DNA of 6,680 bases from NCBI GenBank assembly GCA_016791465.1, contig JAEUWE010000018.1, positions 1-6,680 of the forward strand, read 5' to 3'. The position numbers and the translations under genes were made by a program. How positions within the stretch are numbered: the stretch's first letter is position 1; the number at the start of each line of letters is the position of its first letter. The notes under the pieces are model-generated. The model was not told where the DNA came from. It searched no databases and was given only the letters and a program-made list of their open reading frames with translations. Of the stretch, positions 3,246 through 6,680 are shown piece by piece. The DNA comes from Pseudobdellovibrionaceae bacterium (lineage in GTDB: Bacteria > Bdellovibrionota > Bdellovibrionia > Bdellovibrionales > JAMPXM01).

Positions 3246-5072
3246 GTGACGGCGAACAACGACCAAACAAAAACAGGTTCACAGCCGAACACAGATCCGC
3301 CTGGCGAGCAGTTGCCGGAGCAGGATCGCCTTTTAATTCTCGTGAAAGATCAAAGCTCAGTGAAAGGAACGGCATCGTTTCTTGAGCGTCGTGGTGTTGA
3401 GGCATTTGTTTCGAATGCGATGCAGGACGTGATCGATCGGCTAGCTCAGGGGTGGTCGAAGTACGTGCTACTCAGTATCAACTATCCGCATCCCAAAATT
3501 GATTTAATTCCGACACTTTTGCATCAAAGTTTCCAGGCGGAGATCATGGTCTTCGCGGAAACGTCTGACCGCAAGACCAATACAAGGCTGACGGGTTCGA
3601 AAGCAAAGCACATTATCTTCGGTGCGCCGAGTGGTCCGGTCGTTCTCATGCGACTGAAGCAGATGCAGAGGGAAGCCGTTGGGGGCGGAGCGGAAGGCGA
3701 TGAGACGAACACGCGTCATGGTGAGGCGAAAGAGGGCGAGACTGACCAACAAGTCAGAATTTCGGGGACTGGCGCAGGAGATGGTGGAGCAGTACACCTG
3801 AAGGGTTCATCTCGACTTGGTGCAAACCAAAGCGCAGAAACAGCAGACCGATCAGAGGCATTGGCAAAACTAATGTCGGCGCTGAAGTCGACCTCTGCTG
3901 ATGGCGCCGAGGACGCGTTAGACCAGGACCTCTCGGCATTCAAGGATAGCTTTGGTAGCAAGGCTGGATTGGCCCCAACTAGCAAGGTGAACGAATCGAT
4001 TGAGCAGATGCGAAAGTCTGTTCAGAAGCCGGCCGTTCACTTTCAAAAAGGAATGGGACGTGGTTCAGGTGGGATGGTTGTACCTCCACCGACACCAAAG
4101 CAAAAAGCGACGGCGCGCGAAGCGATGAAGAAGGGACAACTGCAGCCGTTGTCTGCCATTGAAAAAGGCCCAAATCAGCATCGCCACTCGCTGACCGAGG
4201 AGCATCCAGAATTCAAGAAGCAGCGAAGCGCCAAGGAACACTCGAGTACGCCTGCGGCGTCTGGTGCGCCTGTCGTTGCCCATGATTCGGCGACACCACC
4301 AAGTGCGGCATCAGAGCGAGGTAAAGCCGAGGCCGATCAGCTTGCGACAGCTGCCGCGGGTGCTCCTGCTACTGAGCACGGAGCTCTGTCTGATGGGCCG
4401 GCCTCCTCATCGCCGACGACACTTATCGAATCTTGTATTCGCGAGGCGCTGTCGAAAGTGTGCGGTAAGCCGCGTGCTGGTCGTGAGACACTGCTGGAAT
4501 ATCGCACGGCATCTGTTGTCATCTTGTCGTCGCCACAATTCACCGGTTCGGTGCTTATTGTTATTGGGCGTGGATCCTTCGATCATAAAAAGACGTTGCG
4601 ACAGGTTGAAGTGGAGTTCCTGCAGCTGATGTCGGATCGAGGAATCGACTTCTCCATTGGCGAGATGCAGTCTTATCCTGTTGAACCGGCACCGTCTTGC
4701 GAAGAAGCATTTTTTGCCGCGGAATTCTCGGCTGTCGCGCGTTCAGAGGATCTTGAAGTTGGAATGGCTTACCTTGATCTTGTACCCGTTGAGCCGAACA
4801 TAGCAGAGACAACAGACCAGATGCTCGAAATCTCGTGTGATGACATCGAGCCAGACATGGCTCTCCCATTTGAGGTCTATCTTTATCTGCCGATGAATAA
4901 GAAGTACCTGCGTTACGTGAAAAATGGATCGAGCTTATCTGGAAAGCAGTCGGCGAATTTAAAGACAAACGAAGTAAAAAACCTCTATCTCAACAAAGCT
5001 GCTGTCGATGCATTTAAACAGCACGCAACGGTCGGCAACTTGAAAAAGAAAATATCAAAGCGTGCTGCGTAA
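3246..5072 (+). CDS. Multidomain protein with degenerate receiver-like N-terminus, function unknown
   Basis: I do not recognise this gene. The product has 608 residues with no signal peptide or membrane helix. Residues 28-140 have the alternating strand-helix pattern of a response-regulator receiver: LLILVKD, VEAFVSN, YVLLSINYPHP, AEIMVFAETSD, HIIFGAPSGP. The position of the phosphorylated Asp is Ser77, and the conserved Lys before the final Pro is missing, so it probably cannot be phosphorylated in the usual way. Residues 141-390 are rich in Gly, Ala, Ser, Lys, Glu and Pro and look disordered. Residues 391-525 look like a folded alpha/beta region. Residues 535-595 (LPFEVYLYLPMNKKYLRYVK, then KTNEVKNLYLNKAAVDAFK) resemble the small module found before HD-GYP domains in some signalling proteins, but no HD-GYP follows. 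A cytoplasmic signalling or scaffold role is a guess. GTG 3246 is chosen because earlier starts lie in the terminator; TTG 3243 is possible. The last 18 bases overlap the end of uvrA. Confidence 0.8.
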   Translation: MTANNDQTKTGSQPNTDPPGEQLPEQDRLLILVKDQSSVKGTASFLERRGVEAFVSNAMQDVIDRLAQGWSKYVLLSINYPHPKIDLIPTLLHQSFQAEIMVFAETSDRKTNTRLTGSKAKHIIFGAPSGPVVLMRLKQMQREAVGGGAEGDETNTRHGEAKEGETDQQVRISGTGAGDGGAVHLKGSSRLGANQSAETADRSEALAKLMSALKSTSADGAEDALDQDLSAFKDSFGSKAGLAPTSKVNESIEQMRKSVQKPAVHFQKGMGRGSGGMVVPPPTPKQKATAREAMKKGQLQPLSAIEKGPNQHRHSLTEEHPEFKKQRSAKEHSSTPAASGAPVVAHDSATPPSAASERGKAEADQLATAAAGAPATEHGALSDGPASSSPTTLIESCIREALSKVCGKPRAGRETLLEYRTASVVILSSPQFTGSVLIVIGRGSFDHKKTLRQVEVEFLQLMSDRGIDFSIGEMQSYPVEPAPSCEEAFFAAEFSAVARSEDLEVGMAYLDLVPVEPNIAETTDQMLEISCDDIEPDMALPFEVYLYLPMNKKYLRYVKNGSSLSGKQSANLKTNEVKNLYLNKAAVDAFKQHATVGNLKKKISKRAA

Positions 5073-6680
5073 GAGCGGCTTGAGGAATGGTGCGGTCGCA
5101 CTTTTCTTATTGCGTGCGACGTCCTCTGGAGTTCCAGCAACAACAATCTCGCCGCCAGCACCTCCACCGTCGGGCCCCAAATCAACGACGTGGTCGCAAG
5201 CCTTCACGACGTCCATACAGTGTTCAATCACCACAACGGTATTACCTTGATCAACTAGGTTTTGCAGAAGCTCCACAAGTTTAGACACATCTTCGAAATG
5301 TAAACCTGTCGTGGGCTCGTCGAGAATATAGAGAGTTTTTCCTGTCCCTCTCTTTGACAACTCTTTGGAAAGCTTCACACGTTGAGCTTCGCCGCCGCTG
5401 AGGGTTGTTGAAGACTGGCCAAGAGAAATGTAGTCAAGACCGACCTGATGGAGCGTTTCGAGTTTTCGTTTTATCGCCGAATGATTTTCAAAAAATGGGA
5501 GGGCCTCGGCGACCGTCATTTCAAGAACGTCAGCGATGCTCTTTCCTTTGAAATGAACGGCGAGGGTCTCTTTGTTGTAGCGTCTGCCGCGGCAGGAATC
5601 ACATTCAACAAAGACATCTGATAGAAAGTGCATTTCGACCCGCGTTTGACCGGCGCCCTGGCAGGACTCGCATCGCCCGCCTTTGACGTTAAAACTGAAC
5701 CGGCCTGGTGCGTAGCCGCGAACTTTAGATTCCGATAGTGACGCGAAGAGATCACGTACGAGGGGAAACAGCCCGACATAAGTTGCAGGCGTCGACCGCG
5801 GCGTGCGTCCGATCGGGTTCTGATTGATATCGATCACCTTATCGAGGTGCTCGATGCCCTTCATTTCTTTGTAGGGAGAAACAGTCCAATTGGTACGAAA
5901 AAACTGGTTGGATAGCGCGCGATAGAGCGTGTCCATGATCAGTGTACTTTTTCCAGATCCGGAAACGCCGGTGATAGCGGTCAGTGTTCCCAGTGGAATG
6001 TGCAGATCAACGTTCTTCAGATTGTTGCCGGTTGCGCCTTTGATCGTAAGGTGGTTGCCGTTCCCCCTGCGCCGTTCTTGGGGGACGGGGACTGTGCGTC
6101 GTCCACTGAGGTACTGTCCTGTGACACTGGTTCCGTGGTCGGCAACCTGCTGAGGAGTGCCTTCGACGATAATTTCTCCACCAAGAACTCCCGCGCGTGG
6201 ACCGATGTCAATGACGTGATCGGCAGTTTTAATTGTCTCTTCGTCGTGTTCGACCATGAGTATCGTGTTTCCAAGGTCGCGAAGGTCGCGAAGAATTGAC
6301 AGCAGACGACCATGATCGCGTGGGTGAAGTCCAATACTGGGTTCATCGAGAACATAGAGTACACCGACAAGCGATGAGCCGACCTGAGAGGCCAGCCGAA
6401 TCCTCTGATTTTCTCCACCAGAAAGTGTGCGTGTCGGTCGGTCAAGACTCAAATATCCAGCGCCGACGCGGACGAGATAGCTCAGTCGTTCTTCAATTTG
6501 TTTGAGAATTTTCTCGCCGATGACCGTCTGCTTGGTACTCCAGGCGCTAGAGCGAATCGCCGCAAGGAGATCGCTTGCTGCGATGCTTGAAAGTTCGGTG
6601 ATATTCTTTCCGGCGACAAAGACATTGCGTGACTCTCTTCTTAGGCGTGAGCCGTCACATTCGGGACAAGGACGAATTGC
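5055..6680 (-). CDS. uvrA: Excinuclease ABC subunit A, C-terminal part (5' end outside window)
   Basis: UvrA is the dimeric ATPase that finds bulky DNA lesions and loads UvrB in nucleotide excision repair. The minus-strand frame is open from the window edge to the TGA at 5057-5055, giving 541 residues of the usual 940 or so; about 400 N-terminal residues, including the first Walker A, are missing. Fragment positions: CPEC (5-8) with GSRLRRE; the first ABC signature LSGGENQR (86-93); Walker B YVLDEP with Asp112/Glu113; second Walker A GVSGSGKST (238-246); zinc finger C337-x2-C340-x19-C360-x2-C363; second signature LSGGEAQR (427-434); Walker B YILDEP with Asp454/Glu455. All catalytic features in view are intact. 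Insertion of the zinc module between Walker A and signature is diagnostic of UvrA among ABC ATPases. An internal TTG at 6452 is not the start. The gene converges on the 608-codon gene with an 18-base overlap. Confidence 0.97.
   Translation of the reverse strand, partial: AIRPCPECDGSRLRRESRNVFVAGKNITELSSIAASDLLAAIRSSAWSTKQTVIGEKILKQIEERLSYLVRVGAGYLSLDRPTRTLSGGENQRIRLASQVGSSLVGVLYVLDEPSIGLHPRDHGRLLSILRDLRDLGNTILMVEHDEETIKTADHVIDIGPRAGVLGGEIIVEGTPQQVADHGTSVTGQYLSGRRTVPVPQERRRGNGNHLTIKGATGNNLKNVDLHIPLGTLTAITGVSGSGKSTLIMDTLYRALSNQFFRTNWTVSPYKEMKGIEHLDKVIDINQNPIGRTPRSTPATYVGLFPLVRDLFASLSESKVRGYAPGRFSFNVKGGRCESCQGAGQTRVEMHFLSDVFVECDSCRGRRYNKETLAVHFKGKSIADVLEMTVAEALPFFENHSAIKRKLETLHQVGLDYISLGQSSTTLSGGEAQRVKLSKELSKRGTGKTLYILDEPTTGLHFEDVSKLVELLQNLVDQGNTVVVIEHCMDVVKACDHVVDLGPDGGGAGGEIVVAGTPEDVARNKKSATAPFLKPLLRSTL

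Noticed and set aside
2229..3266. Long minus-strand open frame (345 codons) across atpB and atpE, whose first residues resemble the hydrophobic start of a type IV pilin (VIIVIIGILAAI).
   Set aside because: It lies antisense to two certain genes, its composition is Arg/His/Asn-rich as expected for a shadow frame, and it lacks the pilin processing motif before the hydrophobic stretch. The pilin likeness arises by chance from reading the start of the next gene backwards.
4264..4629. 121-codon plus-strand frame inside the 608-codon gene.
   Set aside because: It is a shadow frame: Arg/Leu/His-rich, with no ribosome binding site, fully inside a longer gene whose C-terminal part looks like a real protein.
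5516..6445. Further open frames on both strands inside uvrA.
   Set aside because: UvrA is certain here, with all motifs in one frame, so the others are shadows of it.

Overview
The window is ordinary, dense bacterial chromosome. All genes but one read left to right. It contains the 3' end of gyrA, a TPR-rich lipoprotein gene, four genes for the membrane (F0) sector of the ATP synthase (atpZ-like, atpI-like, atpB, atpE), a two-hairpin terminator, a long gene for a multidomain protein I cannot name, and, on the minus strand, the C-terminal 541 codons of uvrA. No tRNA, rRNA, CRISPR array, insertion sequence or phage gene was seen.

Organism: base composition is balanced (about half G+C by eye). 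The lipoprotein signal and the ATP synthase layout fit a Gram-negative, proteobacteria-like lineage. The F0 genes stand apart from the b subunits and F1, the c subunit carries a cleavable-looking leader, and gyrA lies directly upstream. As I remember the group, this combination best fits Bdellovibrio and relatives (Bdellovibrionota, formerly Deltaproteobacteria). That assignment is an inference at about 50% confidence. Linkage to gyrA also suggests a position near the replication origin, but no origin sequence is visible here.

Layout: gyrA ends at 364 and the lipoprotein gene starts 9 bases later, with its ribosome binding site on the gyrA stop codon. The lipoprotein gene overlaps the atpZ-like gene by 4 bases (ATGA), and the atpI-like gene starts one base after atpZ. 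A 55-base gap with a small GNRA-loop hairpin precedes atpB. A 97-base gap with an 11-base tandem repeat and a strong Shine-Dalgarno precedes atpE. The run ends in two hairpins at 3132-3185; the second is a good intrinsic terminator for both strands. A 608-codon gene follows (degenerate receiver-like domain, roughly 250-residue disordered linker, two C-terminal folded regions). It meets uvrA tail to tail with an 18-base overlap and no terminator between them.

How the genes work together: subunits a (AtpB) and c (AtpE) form the proton path and rotor. The AtpZ-like and AtpI-like proteins are the usual small membrane partners linked to c-ring assembly and divalent cation supply. The stalk (b, delta) and F1 genes are absent, so they must be encoded elsewhere. 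The tight spacing suggests that the end of gyrA, the lipoprotein and the F0 genes share transcription. The 608-residue protein and UvrA appear to be separate units.
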